DNA of 55,758 bases from JADGHQ01 sp045805385 (GTDB lineage: Bacteria > Actinomycetota > Thermoleophilia > Solirubrobacterales > Thermoleophilaceae), in the NCBI GenBank assembly GCA_045805385.1, contig JBJMLG010000180.1, positions 1 to 55,758 of the forward strand. Direction: 5' to 3'. The translations under genes and the position numbers were made by a program. Shown in pieces: positions 34,220 to 42,969 of this stretch (within the stretch, counting starts at the first letter, position 1; each line of letters opens with the position of its first letter). The notes beneath the pieces were generated by a model that saw nothing but the letters and a program-made list of their open reading frames with translations, was not told the origin of the DNA and made no database searches.

Positions 34220-34987
34220 CTACGAGCCCTCGGGTTGAGCCAGCCGTTCCGATACGTCCGCGGAGGGGCGGCCGAAGGCGCTCGCGAGAAGGATACTCAG
34301 CTCGTAGAGGACGACCAGGGGCACCATCTCGATGATCATCGAGACCGGATCGACGCTCGGAAGCAGGGCCGCGACGACCGCGCAGACGAGGATCGCGTAG
34401 CGCCTGTTCTTGCGCAGCTGGGTGGGCGTCACGACGCCGAGGCGGTTCAGCGCCAGGATGCCGACGGGCACCTGGAACAGGATCCCGCAGGACACGAGCG
34501 TGAGCGACACGAAGCTGTAGTAGTCGCGCGCGCGGATCTGCACGTTGAAGTCGTGCTGGTTGAAGTTGAGCAGGAACTTCAGGGCCGGCGGCAGCACCAC
34601 GAAGTAGCCGAAGACGACGCCGGCGATGAACAGGAACGGCACCATGAGCATGAGCGGCAGCGCCACCCGCTTCTCGGTCGGAGAGAAAGCCGGAAGCACG
34701 AAGGCGTAGATCTGGTAGATCAGCACCGGGAGCGCGATCACGATCGCCGCGTACGCCGCCAGGGTAACCGTGGTCATGAACGGCTCGGTCACCCCGAGGG
34801 TGATCGGCTCACGTCCGTGCAGCGGCTTGTTCACGATGTCGAGGATCGCGTGCCGCTGCCACATGCAGAGACCGAAGGCGGTGAGGAACGTGAGGACCGC
34901 GACGATGATGCGCGTGCGCAGCTCGTCGAGATGCTCGACGACCGTGAGGCGGTCCTCGTGGGAGACGGGTCTCAGTCGCCTGGCCAC
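34220..34987 (-). CDS. tatC: Twin-arginine translocase subunit TatC
   Basis: 255 residues, six membrane segments. HLDELRTRIIVAV in the first cytoplasmic region, TEPFMTTVTLAAY, FVLPAFSPTEKR and FGYFVVLPPALKFLL are family marks. Binds twin-arginine signal peptides. GTG start 18 bases after tatA. Tat-type substrates in this window include the Rieske protein and the binding lipoprotein at 53520. Confidence 0.95.
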   Translation of the reverse strand: MARRLRPVSHEDRLTVVEHLDELRTRIIVAVLTFLTAFGLCMWQRHAILDIVNKPLHGREPITLGVTEPFMTTVTLAAYAAIVIALPVLIYQIYAFVLPAFSPTEKRVALPLMLMVPFLFIAGVVFGYFVVLPPALKFLLNFNQHDFNVQIRARDYYSFVSLTLVSCGILFQVPVGILALNRLGVVTPTQLRKNRRYAILVCAVVAALLPSVDPVSMIIEMVPLVVLYELSILLASAFGRPSADVSERLAQPEGS

Positions 34988-35005
34988 TTCACGCGGCCGC
35001 GGCCG

Positions 35006-35347
35006 CTAGCCGCGGGGCTCGCCGGTCTGGACCGGCTGCGCAGGATCCGTGTCGTCGGCGGGGACGGCCGGCGGCGTGGGCTGGCCGGCGCCTCCGGTCG
35101 GCGCCGCGGGCGGATCGGCGGGGACGCCGTGACCCTGGGTGGGAGCGACGCCCTGGTCGACGGCCGCGCGCGACAGCTCGGCCGGGCGATCGTCGTCGTC
35201 GTCCTTGTCGTTGCCGGTGACCGAGTCCTTGAACTCGCGCATGCCGCGCCCCATCGAGCGGCCGAGCTCCGGCAGCCGTTTCGGCCCGAAGATCACGAGC
35301 ACGATGACGAGGACGATGATGATCTCAAGCGGGCCGATGTTCGGCAT
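35006..35347 (-). CDS. tatA: Sec-independent translocase protein TatA
   Basis: 113 residues. Short N-terminal membrane helix with PLEIIIVLVIVLVIFGPKRLPELGRSMGRGMREFK, i.e. the F-G-P-(K)-x-L-P-E-L-G hinge and amphipathic helix. The tail is Asp-, then Pro/Ala-rich. TatA is preferred to TatB because of the short amphipathic helix and because only one such gene precedes tatC. Confidence 0.9.
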   Translation of the reverse strand: MPNIGPLEIIIVLVIVLVIFGPKRLPELGRSMGRGMREFKDSVTGNDKDDDDDRPAELSRAAVDQGVAPTQGHGVPADPPAAPTGGAGQPTPPAVPADDTDPAQPVQTGEPRG

Positions 35348-35406
35348 AGGCGATGCTCCTCCGGAAGGGTTCCCCGATACCTAAGGGTAGCGGCGAAAAG
35401 GGGACC

Positions 35407-35988
35407 TCAGGTGCCCTGCGACTCGCGCTCGAAGTTGAGGTAGAAGCGGCTGGGGGTGGGCTCGCCCTGGCCCTGGTACTTGCTTCCGGTCTCGTCCGAG
35501 CCGTAGGGGTGCTCCACCGGGCCGTCCATGCGCATGAACGAGATCTGCCCGATCGGCATGCCCGTGTAGATGGTGATGGGCAGGTTCGCCACGTTCGACA
35601 GCTCGAGCGTGAGGTTGCCGCTGAAGCCGGAGTCCACGAACCCCGCGGTGGAGTGGATCAGCAGCCCGAGCCGGCCGAGCGAGCTCTTGCCCTCGAGCCG
35701 CGCGACCAGGTCGTCCGGCAGGGTGACCCGCTCGAGCGTCTGCCCGAGAACGAACTCGCCGGGATGCAGGATGAAGGGGGCGTCGCCGTGCACTTCCACG
35801 AGCTCGGTGAGGTCGTCCATCGGCTGGCGCACGTCGATGTAGGGGTAGCGCGCGTTGTGGAACACCCGGAAGCGGCTGTCCACGCGGACGTCGACGCTCG
35901 ACGGCTGGATCAACGCCGGGTCGTAGGGATCGATCACGATGCGGCCGGAATCGATCTCCTCGCGGATGCTGCGGTCGCTCAGAACCAC
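35407..35988 (-). CDS. dcd: dCTP deaminase, dUMP-forming (bifunctional dCTP deaminase/dUTPase)
   Basis: 193 residues, very like the mycobacterial bifunctional enzyme: QPSSVDVRVDSRFRVFHNARY, LHPGEFVLGQTLE, LEGKSSLGRLGLL, HSTAGFVDSGFSGN, LELSNVANLPI and SKYQGQGEPTPSR. It turns dCTP directly into dUMP. GTG start; a TACACT -10 lies nine bases before it, so the mRNA may be leaderless. Divergent from the zinc-ribbon gene. Confidence 0.93.
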   Translation of the reverse strand: MVLSDRSIREEIDSGRIVIDPYDPALIQPSSVDVRVDSRFRVFHNARYPYIDVRQPMDDLTELVEVHGDAPFILHPGEFVLGQTLERVTLPDDLVARLEGKSSLGRLGLLIHSTAGFVDSGFSGNLTLELSNVANLPITIYTGMPIGQISFMRMDGPVEHPYGSDETGSKYQGQGEPTPSRFYLNFERESQGT

Positions 35989-35997
35989 GGGCGCGTG

Positions 35998-36003
35998 AGT
36001 GTA
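35998..36003 (-). promoter_or_regulatory. Candidate -10 (TACACT) for dcd, suggesting a leaderless mRNA
   Basis: TACACT on the minus strand ends nine bases before the dcd GTG, so transcription would begin at or within a few bases of the start codon. No clear -35. Confidence 0.33.
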
Positions 36004-36111
36004 TTGGCTCGCCCCGCCGGTAGAGCTCTCTGCGCAACTTCGAACCGGGTCTCAAGTTCCTCCGTAAGCGACCGATACCGGGCGTACAGGGAGCTTCCTC
36101 CCGAGCCGCAA

Positions 36112-36549
36112 ATGAGCATGAGCCACTCCCAGCACAACGAAAGCGTGAAGCGGATCGTCCTTCCGAGCGGGAAGACGATCGAGGTGGTCTCGTTCAGCGA
36201 GGTCGCCCAGGAGCTGACCGCCCGCCCGGAGGCGCCCCGGATCGACGAGGCCCCCGCTCACGGGCTACACGTGTGCGCTGACTGCAACTCGCACCTGGTC
36301 TACCCCACCGAGTGGGAGGAGGCCGGCCGCGACGCTTGGCAAGTGTGGCTGCATTGCCCGAACTGCGACTGGGTGGCCGACGGCGTGTTCGAGCAGGATC
36401 TGCTCGACGAGTTCGACGAGGAGCTCGACCGCGGCATGGAGGAACTGGCCGCGGACCTCGCTCGCCTGACGCGCTCCAACATGTCGGAGGACATCGACCG
36501 CTTCGTGGGAGCCCTCGAAGCGGGCGCCATCCTCCCCATGGACTTCTAG
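36112..36549 (+). CDS. Zinc-ribbon protein of unknown function
   Basis: 145 residues. The N-terminal 45 residues form strands (KRIVLPSGKTIEVVSFSEV); the centre carries two Cys pairs, CADC and CPNC, about 35 residues apart with HLVYPTEW and WLHCPNCDW around them, a plausible four-Cys zinc site. The C-terminal 50 residues are an acidic helix (LLDEFDEELDRGMEELAADLA). Start at ATG 36112 or the second ATG at 36118. A small GGGAG/CTCCC stem precedes it. Divergent from dcd. Confidence 0.7.
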   Translation: MSMSHSQHNESVKRIVLPSGKTIEVVSFSEVAQELTARPEAPRIDEAPAHGLHVCADCNSHLVYPTEWEEAGRDAWQVWLHCPNCDWVADGVFEQDLLDEFDEELDRGMEELAADLARLTRSNMSEDIDRFVGALEAGAILPMDF

Positions 36550-36608
36550 GCGCGCGCACACTCCGACTTCGCCGTTCGGCGCTCGGAGACGCCGGGTAGC
36601 GGCGGGCC

Positions 36609-37142
36609 ATGCGCAAATGGCCACCGATCGTCTGGACCGTGCTCGCGATCGCGAGCCTCTACATCCTCAGCGGCACCGGCAAGTGGCGCCACTGGGAGCT
36701 GATCGCTGGAGGCATCCTCGCCGCCATCGGGCTCGGGCTCGCCGTCTACGTGGCACTCGCGCCGTGGCCCGGCAGGCCGCGGCCGCGCTTCGTGACCTGG
36801 ACGGTGGCGGGGACAGCCGTCTTCTACGTGCTGATGGGCGTGCTGGCCGGCCAGGCGGGGCCTGAGTACGCCGTCGCCGGGCTTGCGGCGGGTGTGTTCC
36901 CGCTGGCGGCCGCTGCCCTGCTCGTGGCCACCGCGCGCGCGAAGACCCTCGACAGGGACGGCCGGCTCGTGGACGCGTCGCGCGAGGCCGACCGCGATCC
37001 GTACCCGGGCATCGGGCTCGACGCGGAGACGCCTCTCGGCGACAACCCCGACCTCTCACCCGTGAACCAGGATCCGGAGTTCCACCCGGCCGGGCGCTTC
37101 CAGCTTCCGCGCAGGCGCGAGGGCGCCGCCCGCAGGCGCTAG
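36609..37142 (+). CDS. Four-helix membrane protein of unknown function
   Basis: 177 residues. Hydrophobic segments at about 7-22, 30-50, 62-80 and 88-108, then a 65-residue hydrophilic tail rich in Asp, Pro and Arg (DPYPGIGLDAETPLGDNPD) ending in Arg-rich sequence. No family recognised. Converges with the prenyl synthase gene, overlapping by 4 bases. Confidence 0.65.
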   Translation: MRKWPPIVWTVLAIASLYILSGTGKWRHWELIAGGILAAIGLGLAVYVALAPWPGRPRPRFVTWTVAGTAVFYVLMGVLAGQAGPEYAVAGLAAGVFPLAAAALLVATARAKTLDRDGRLVDASREADRDPYPGIGLDAETPLGDNPDLSPVNQDPEFHPAGRFQLPRRREGAARRR

Positions 37143-38161
37143 GCGTAGCGCTCGACCACGCCGTCCGCCACGAGCTCGAGCGCGGTGCGCTGCTGCGGCG
37201 TGAGCTCGAGCCCGTCGAGCGACTGCTTCGCCTCGGCCACGTAGCGGAGCGCGACCTCACGCGAGTCGGCGAGCGCACCGGTGTCGGCGATCCGCACGCA
37301 GACCTCCTCGGCGCGCTCGGCGTCCGTCACCTCCGAGCGCAGGTCGAGGTCGCGCAAGCGGTCGTCGCGGCGGCGGGCGAGGATCAGCGGCAGCGTGATC
37401 GTGCCGTCGAGGAGATCCGCCCCGCGCTGCTTGCCGGTGCGCTCAGGCGGCCCGGAGACGTCGAGCACGTCGTCGAAGATCTGGAACGCGATTCCGATTC
37501 GAGACCCGAAGGCGGCGAGCGCCTTCACCTTCGAGCCGTCGCCGTTGCCGGGCTCGAGCAGCGCTCCGAGGCGGCAGGACGCCCAGAACAGCCGAGCGGT
37601 CTTCAGCTCGCAACGCTCGAGATAGCGCTCGGCGCTCACGTCGTCGGACCACGCGTCGGCGCGCTGCATCAGCTCGCCGCTCGCAAGCGCGCTCGAGGCG
37701 TCGGAGAGCGTGCGCACTGCCTCGCCGCTGCCGGTGCGCACGAGCTCCTCGAATGCCCGCGAGAACAAGAAGTCGCCGGTGGCGGTGGCGGCCGGGCGCC
37801 CGCCCGCGTGGAACACCGTGGCGCGCCCGCGCCGCAACATCGCCCGGTCGAGCACGTCGTCGTGGACGAGCGTGGCCATGTGCACCAGCTCCACGGCGGT
37901 GGCCGCGCGCACGAGGTCGTCGCCATCCGCATCGCCCGAGCAGAGGAACACGGTGATCGGCCGCAGGCGCTTGCCGCCGGCGGTGAGGGTCTCGCCGGCA
38001 TGGCGCGAGAGCCCATCGCCGTGCCCGTTCGCAAGCTCGGCGAGCCGCCCCTCGGTGCGCACGAGGAGATCGATCAGGCGCCGTCCGCCCGCGTTCAGCA
38101 CAGGCTCTAACTGCGCGAGGGCAGGCGCAGAGCCCGTGTCCCCAGAGCTGATAGCCGTCAC
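37139..38161 (-). CDS. Long-chain polyprenyl diphosphate synthase (menaquinone side chain)
   Basis: 340 residues. Both Asp-rich motifs are present: ELVHMATLVHDDVLD (first, D-D-x-x-D) and FQIFDDVLDVSG (second), plus TAGGKRLRP for isopentenyl diphosphate binding. Chain length is not readable by eye. The start overlaps the menG stop (ATGA), so it most likely makes the menaquinone tail as HepT/HepPP synthase-like enzymes do. Confidence 0.9.
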   Translation of the reverse strand: MTAISSGDTGSAPALAQLEPVLNAGGRRLIDLLVRTEGRLAELANGHGDGLSRHAGETLTAGGKRLRPITVFLCSGDADGDDLVRAATAVELVHMATLVHDDVLDRAMLRRGRATVFHAGGRPAATATGDFLFSRAFEELVRTGSGEAVRTLSDASSALASGELMQRADAWSDDVSAERYLERCELKTARLFWASCRLGALLEPGNGDGSKVKALAAFGSRIGIAFQIFDDVLDVSGPPERTGKQRGADLLDGTITLPLILARRRDDRLRDLDLRSEVTDAERAEEVCVRIADTGALADSREVALRYVAEAKQSLDGLELTPQQRTALELVADGVVERYA

Positions 38162-38889
38162 GCTTGAGAGACCGTACCCGAGTGGAGGGCAACGATGCCC
38201 CCTGCGGTGAGCACGTAGCGCACCTCGTCGAGGCCCAGCGACGCCGCGAGGGCGGCGAGCTCGCGTGGTGCGGGGAAGCGCTTCACCGAGCTCGGCAGGT
38301 AGCTGTAGGCGTCAGAGTCCCCCGCCACGCGGCCGAGGAGCGGCACCGCGCGGTCGAACCAGAGCGTGAAGAACCAGGACAGCGGCGGCCTCTGCGGGGT
38401 AGTGAGCTCCAGCACCACGATGCGCCCGCCGGGCCGCACGACTCGGACCATCTCGCCCAGGCCCCGCGCGAGATCGGAGAAGTTGCGCGCGCCGAAGCCC
38501 ACGGTGGCGGCGTCGAAGCTGTCGTCTTCGTAGGGGAGCTCGAGCGCGTTCGCCCACTCGAAGTGCACGTCGCTCGACTTCTTCCGCGCCAGCTCGAGCA
38601 TCTTCTCCGAGAAGTCCGAGCCGACCACCTCGCCGTCCGGCCCGACGCGCCGCTTGAGCGCGATGGCGAGGTCGCCGGTGCCGGTGGCCACGTCGAGCGC
38701 GCGCGCGCCCGGCTCGAGCCGGGCGAGATCCGCCGCCCGCTCCCGCCAGCGATGGTGCATGCCGGCGCTCATGACCGAGTTCATCACGTCGTAGACCGAC
38801 GCGATGCGGTCGAACATCGCCCGCACCTGCTGCTCCGGCAAGGTGCCCACCCGGTCGGGACTGCCCTCTGCGCTGCGCCGCGCGCTCAT
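38158..38889 (-). CDS. menG: Demethylmenaquinone methyltransferase
   Basis: 243 residues. MFDRIASVYDVMNSVMSAGMHHRWR is the MenG/UbiE opening; ALDVATGTGDLAIALKRR binds SAM, and GFGARNFSDLARGLGEMVRVVRPGG is the second family motif. Performs the last step of menaquinone synthesis. Encoded between the cytochrome bc genes and the prenyl synthase gene, all on the same strand. Confidence 0.92.
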   Translation of the reverse strand: MSARRSAEGSPDRVGTLPEQQVRAMFDRIASVYDVMNSVMSAGMHHRWRERAADLARLEPGARALDVATGTGDLAIALKRRVGPDGEVVGSDFSEKMLELARKKSSDVHFEWANALELPYEDDSFDAATVGFGARNFSDLARGLGEMVRVVRPGGRIVVLELTTPQRPPLSWFFTLWFDRAVPLLGRVAGDSDAYSYLPSSVKRFPAPRELAALAASLGLDEVRYVLTAGGIVALHSGTVSQA

Positions 38890-38896
38890 TGGAGCG

Positions 38897-39607
38897 TCAG
38901 CGGAGCGAGGCGAGGAAGTCGACGAGGGCGTTGAATTGCTGGGGGTTCTTCTGGCGGAGCGTCGCGTACGACGGCATCGGGGCCGTCGGGTTCACGAGCG
39001 TCCGCGCGATCGCCTGCCGTGGCAGGCGCGCCCCGATGTGGGTGAGGTCGGGACCGGGTCCGGCGTTGCCGTTCTCGCCGATCTTGTGGCAGCCCTGGCA
39101 GCCGGAGGCGGCGGCAACCAGCTTGCCGCGCTCGTACTGCGGAGCGGTCTTCAGAGTGATCTCGCCCGGGGCGCCGGCGACCGCGCCCTCGATCGAGAGG
39201 TACGCCATCGCGGCGAACACAGTGATCGCGGCGGTCATGGCGATCGGACGACGGAGCGGGTGGCGCTCCGGGCCGCGGTCGATGAACGGCAGCAGGATCA
39301 GCAGCACCATGCAGATCGTCGGTATGCCGATCGTCGCGATGAACACGATCGACGGCGGCTTGATGATGCGCAGCAGCTCGAAGAGGAAGAAGAAGTACCA
39401 CTCCGGCCGCGGCACGTAGCTGGTGGTGGTCGGGTCGGCCTTGGGGCCGAGCTCGGCGCCGAGCAGGATCGCCATCGCGATGATGACGGCGAGCACCACG
39501 CACGCCATCACGCTGTCCTTCATGATCGCGTACGGGAAGAACGGCTTCCCCTGGTTCTTCAGGGTCGAGTACTCGCGGAGGTACTGCTCCTTCTGGCGTT
39601 GGTCCAT
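38897..39607 (-). CDS. qcrC: Cytochrome bc complex: cytochrome b C-terminal domain fused to cytochrome c (QcrC-like)
   Basis: 236 residues. N-terminal three-helix part corresponds to subunit IV / cytochrome b C-terminal half (SYVPRPEWYFFFLFELLR with the P-E-W-Y quinol-site motif). From about residue 150 a cytochrome c domain follows: CQGCH heme site, PGPDLTHIGAR and PMPSYATL (axial Met). The same fusion is known from Bacillus QcrC. Three bases after the cytochrome b gene. Confidence 0.9.
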   Translation of the reverse strand: MDQRQKEQYLREYSTLKNQGKPFFPYAIMKDSVMACVVLAVIIAMAILLGAELGPKADPTTTSYVPRPEWYFFFLFELLRIIKPPSIVFIATIGIPTICMVLLILLPFIDRGPERHPLRRPIAMTAAITVFAAMAYLSIEGAVAGAPGEITLKTAPQYERGKLVAAASGCQGCHKIGENGNAGPGPDLTHIGARLPRQAIARTLVNPTAPMPSYATLRQKNPQQFNALVDFLASLR

Positions 39608-39610
39608 CCG

Positions 39611-40483
39611 CTATAGCTCTTCTTTCGCGAGTTCGCGAGCTTTTTCCGCCTTCAGCCACGGGGGCGCGGTCGTGCCGAGCTTCGTGACCAGGTAGATGTG
39701 GGCGCCGATCAGCGCCGCGATCAGCCCGGGGATCAGCAGCATGTGGATCGCGTAGAAGCGGCTGAGCGTGGTGGCCGTGAACTCAGGCCCCGCGCGAAGG
39801 AAGTCGGCGAGGTACGGGCCCATGATTGGGCCGGACGCGTTGATGTTCACGCCCACGACCGTGGCCCAGAAGGAGCGCTGGTCGAACGGCAGCAGGTAGC
39901 CCGTGAACGCCATCGCCATCGTGAGGATGAGCAGGACCACGCCGATGATCCAGTTCAGCTCGCGCGGGTACTTGTAGGCGCCGAAGACGAACGTGCGGCC
40001 CATGTGGAGGAAGACGAGCACCACCATCACGGTCGCTCCCCAGCGGTGCATGCCGCGCACCAGCTCGCCGAGCCAGACCTCGTTGATGATGTGGCGGATC
40101 GAGCCGTACGCGCCCGACGGCGACGGGTCGTAGTACATCGCCAGGAACACGCCCGTGACCGCCTGCGAGAGGAAGGCGAACAGCGTGGCCGAGCCGAGCG
40201 TGTAGTACCAGTTGGTGCCGCGCGGGGTCTTGCGGAACATGAAAGCGCGCAGGAACGGGCTGACGCCGCTTCGCTCGTCGAGCCAGCCGACGACCGAGAT
40301 CGGGATCTCGAGCAGCTGCTGCTTGCGCTTCTCCCTCACCTGCTGCTTGCGGAGCGCGACCGCCGCCTTGCCGTTGCGCCCGTTCGGGCCGTTGCCGCCG
40401 GGGGCGCCGCTGGGCGCCTGCGAGCCCGGGCGGCCGGGGCGGCGCTTGAGCGAGTTCGGAAGAGGCGGCTTCGGAGGTGTCAT
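39611..40483 (-). CDS. qcrB: Cytochrome bc complex: cytochrome b N-terminal half (b6 type)
   Basis: 290 residues. About 55 hydrophilic Pro/Gly/Lys-rich residues precede the cytochrome b core. Heme-b ligands are in RGMHRWGATVMVVLVFLHMGRTF and FYAIHMLLIPGLIAALIGAH; GYLLPFDQRSFWATVVG marks the Qo side. ATG 40483 overlaps the Rieske TGA (ATGA), which decides the start. Takes electrons from menaquinol. Confidence 0.93.
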   Translation of the reverse strand: MTPPKPPLPNSLKRRPGRPGSQAPSGAPGGNGPNGRNGKAAVALRKQQVREKRKQQLLEIPISVVGWLDERSGVSPFLRAFMFRKTPRGTNWYYTLGSATLFAFLSQAVTGVFLAMYYDPSPSGAYGSIRHIINEVWLGELVRGMHRWGATVMVVLVFLHMGRTFVFGAYKYPRELNWIIGVVLLILTMAMAFTGYLLPFDQRSFWATVVGVNINASGPIMGPYLADFLRAGPEFTATTLSRFYAIHMLLIPGLIAALIGAHIYLVTKLGTTAPPWLKAEKARELAKEEL

Positions 40484-41154
40484 GTGGTCGGCCTCGAGGG
40501 GTAGAGGTACTTCCACAGGCCGTCGAGATGATTCGACGGGTCGCGCGGCTTGTAGCGGCGCAGATGGGAGTCGAGCGAGAAGCGCTTCCCTACCAGCACC
40601 CGGCCGGCTTGCGCCTTGGTGTAGAAGCGATCGAGCGGGCGCACCGGCGGCCCGCCGACCACCTTGCCCTCCGAGTCGTACACGCCGCCGTGGCAGGGAC
40701 AGATGAAGCGCTGTGAAGCCTGCACGTAGCGCACGGGGCAGCCGAGGTGCATGCAGCGCGTGGAGATGGCTACGTAGGGAAGCGGCGCTCCCTTGTCGCT
40801 CGGGCTCCTGTCCGCGGCGGTGGCCTTGCGGACGTAGATCGTGGTCTTGCCGACCTCACCGCCCACCTCCGGCACGATCGTGATCACCTTCGGCACGTAG
40901 GAGGTCTCGTTGAAGTCGGCCTCGGGGCCGACGTCGCGCCAGTTGTCCTCGATCGTGTCCTGAGCGACGGGGCCGAGCGCGAAGCCGAGGGCCGGGAGCG
41001 CGAAGGCCGCGGTGGCGATACCGCCGGCGGCGAGGGCGCCGCCCGACATCAGCGTGCGGCGCGTGACCGTCTCGCCCTCGAAGGCACCGGGCGTGCCGCG
41101 GTCGAGGGTGTAGGGAGACTTCTTCTTTCGGGGGTTCTGGGGTGTGTCTGCCAA
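40480..41154 (-). CDS. qcrA: Rieske iron-sulfur protein of the cytochrome bc complex
   Basis: 224 residues. A twin-arginine-like signal (TRRTLMSGG then a hydrophobic stretch at about 38-62) anchors it; the [2Fe-2S] ligands are CMHLGC and CPCHGGVYD, followed by GGPPVRPLD. Start is TTG 41154 with a weak AGG upstream. A TAATCT (41205-41200) is a poor -10 candidate in the 72-base gap before it. First gene of the qcrA-qcrB-qcrC-menG-prenyl synthase run. Confidence 0.93.
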   Translation of the reverse strand: MADTPQNPRKKKSPYTLDRGTPGAFEGETVTRRTLMSGGALAAGGIATAAFALPALGFALGPVAQDTIEDNWRDVGPEADFNETSYVPKVITIVPEVGGEVGKTTIYVRKATAADRSPSDKGAPLPYVAISTRCMHLGCPVRYVQASQRFICPCHGGVYDSEGKVVGGPPVRPLDRFYTKAQAGRVLVGKRFSLDSHLRRYKPRDPSNHLDGLWKYLYPSRPTT

Positions 41155-41226
41155 GGGAGAAACCTGTCCAGGGCGGCCGAATTCGCGCCGCCGGGCGGAA
41201 GATTACATCCCCGGTGAGAGCGGCGA

Positions 41227-41679
41227 TCACAAGGTCTGGCCCGGACCTGTGGCACCTGTCACGAGCCGTTCCCGGACGGCGGCCCGGGCGCCAGGTCCTC
41301 CCTGCGGCGACAACGCCCGGGCGCTGGCGCGCCAGAGCTCCTCGACCACGTCGGCGCGCTCGTCGGCGTGCGCCCACGCGCATAGAGCGATGAGGTCGGC
41401 GAGCTCGCGCACCGCCTCGAGATCGCCGAGCTCGGCGAGCCGGGCGAGGCCGAGGGCATAGAGCGCGTCGCCGGCGAGGAGCCGCAGATCCGAGTCCATG
41501 CCGGCAAACGCGCGCGGCTCGCCGTAGTGCATCAGGTAGGCCTCGTGGACGGCCTCGAGCACGAACGCGCGGTCGTGGTCGAGCGGCGTGTCCTCGAACC
41601 GCCCCGGGCCGGGCTCCGGAACGGCGTAGGCCGCGAGCGTGGGGTCCACCGCGGCGACTATCTCGGCGAGAACGCTCAC
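41227..41679 (-). CDS. All-helical protein of unknown function in the tetrapyrrole operon
   Basis: 150 residues from GTG 41679, which overlaps the hemL stop (GTGA). Mostly amphipathic helices; the central LRLLAGDALYALGLARLAELGDLEAVRELADLI has some likeness to the first helices of polyprenyl synthases (Gly-Asp-x-Leu) but without the Asp-rich motifs. Linked to hemL upstream and the Rieske gene 72 bases downstream, so a role in heme or respiratory-chain assembly is possible. Confidence 0.6.
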   Translation of the reverse strand: MSVLAEIVAAVDPTLAAYAVPEPGPGRFEDTPLDHDRAFVLEAVHEAYLMHYGEPRAFAGMDSDLRLLAGDALYALGLARLAELGDLEAVRELADLIALCAWAHADERADVVEELWRASARALSPQGGPGARAAVRERLVTGATGPGQTL

Positions 41680-42965
41680 AGCGCCGATAGAACCTCGCGT
41701 GCGGCGTCGACGGTGTGGGCGAGCTGGTCCTCGCTGTGGGCGAGCGACGGGAACCAGGCCTCGTACTGAGACGGCGGCAGGTACACGCCGCGCTCGAGCA
41801 TGCCGCGGCAGAAGGCGGCGTAAGCGTCGAAGTCGCAGTCCTGGACCTCGGCGAGGTCGCGCGGCGCGGACTTGCGGAAGAACAGCGTGAGCAGCCCGGG
41901 CGCGTGCACCACGGCGGCGGGTACTCCGCCCTCGGCGACGGCGCGCTCGAGTTCCTCCGCGAGGGTGTGCGTCTTCTGGCCGAGCAGCGCATAGGCGTCG
42001 GCGTCGAGGAGGTCGAGCGTGGCCAGGCCCGCGGCCACCGCCAGCGGATTGCCGGAGAGCGTGCCCGCCTGGTAGACGTCGCCGGCGGGGGCAACACGTT
42101 CCATCAGGTCGCGGCGCCCGGCGTAGGCCGCGGCCGGCAGGCCGCCGCCGATCACCTTGCCGAGGATGGTGAGATCGGGCCTTACGCCCTCGCGCTGCTG
42201 CGCGCCGCCGCTTGCCACCCTGAAGCCGCTGATCACCTCGTCGAACACGAGAAGCGCGCCCGACTCGTCGGCCGCCTCGCGCAGGAAGCGCAGGAAGCCG
42301 TGCTCGGGCGGCACGAGGCCCATGTTGGCCGGATAGGGCTCGCACAGGATGGCCGCGGGTGCGCGCTCCGACAGCGCGCGCTCGACGGCCTCGCGGTCGT
42401 TCCACGGGACGATCTCGGTGTCAGCAGCCTGCGCCGCGGTGACGCCCGGGCTCGACGGGATCGCCTGGGTGGCGAGCCCGGAGCCGGCCTCCGCCAGCAG
42501 GCCGTCCACGTGCCCGTGGTAGGCGCCCGCGAACTTCAGGATCGGGTCGCGTCCGGTCGCCGCGCGCGCGAGCCGGATCGCGCTCATGGACGCCTCGGTG
42601 CCCGACGACGTCATCCGCACCATCTCGGCGCTCGGCACGCGCGCCACCACCTCGGCCGCGAGCTCGACCTCGCCCGGCGTCGGCGCCCCGTAGCTCGTGC
42701 CCTTCTGGGCGGCCTCGACGACCGCTGCAACCACGACCGGGTGCGCATGGCCGGCGATAAGCGGGCCCCAGGAGCAGACGTAGTCGATGTACGAGTTGCC
42801 GTCGACGTCGACCAGCTCGGCGCCGCGGCCCCGCTCGATGAACAGGGGATCGCGGCCGATCGAGCGCATCGCCCGCACCGGGGAGTTCACGCCCCCGGGG
42901 ATCAGCCCGAGGGCCTTGCGATAGAGCTCTTCCGAGCGCGTTTGTGGAAGCGGGCCGGCCGTCAC
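41676..42965 (-). CDS. hemL: Glutamate-1-semialdehyde 2,1-aminomutase
   Basis: 429 residues. PGGVNSPVRAMRSIG opening, TSSGTEASMSAIRLARAAT, FAGAYHGHVDGLL, LLVFDEVISGFR and TILGKVIGGGLPAAA (PLP Lys) leave little doubt. It makes 5-aminolevulinate in the C5 pathway. GTG 42965 begins 4 bases after the siroheme-decarboxylase stop; the longer open frame upstream is antisense-type sequence. Confidence 0.96.
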   Translation of the reverse strand: MTAGPLPQTRSEELYRKALGLIPGGVNSPVRAMRSIGRDPLFIERGRGAELVDVDGNSYIDYVCSWGPLIAGHAHPVVVAAVVEAAQKGTSYGAPTPGEVELAAEVVARVPSAEMVRMTSSGTEASMSAIRLARAATGRDPILKFAGAYHGHVDGLLAEAGSGLATQAIPSSPGVTAAQAADTEIVPWNDREAVERALSERAPAAILCEPYPANMGLVPPEHGFLRFLREAADESGALLVFDEVISGFRVASGGAQQREGVRPDLTILGKVIGGGLPAAAYAGRRDLMERVAPAGDVYQAGTLSGNPLAVAAGLATLDLLDADAYALLGQKTHTLAEELERAVAEGGVPAAVVHAPGLLTLFFRKSAPRDLAEVQDCDFDAYAAFCRGMLERGVYLPPSQYEAWFPSLAHSEDQLAHTVDAAREVLSAL

Positions 42966-42969
42966 GGTG

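Noticed and set aside
36089..36102. GGGAG-CTTC-CTCCC stem upstream of the zinc-ribbon gene
   Set aside because: Five-base stem is too short to separate from chance at this GC content; mentioned only in the gene entry.
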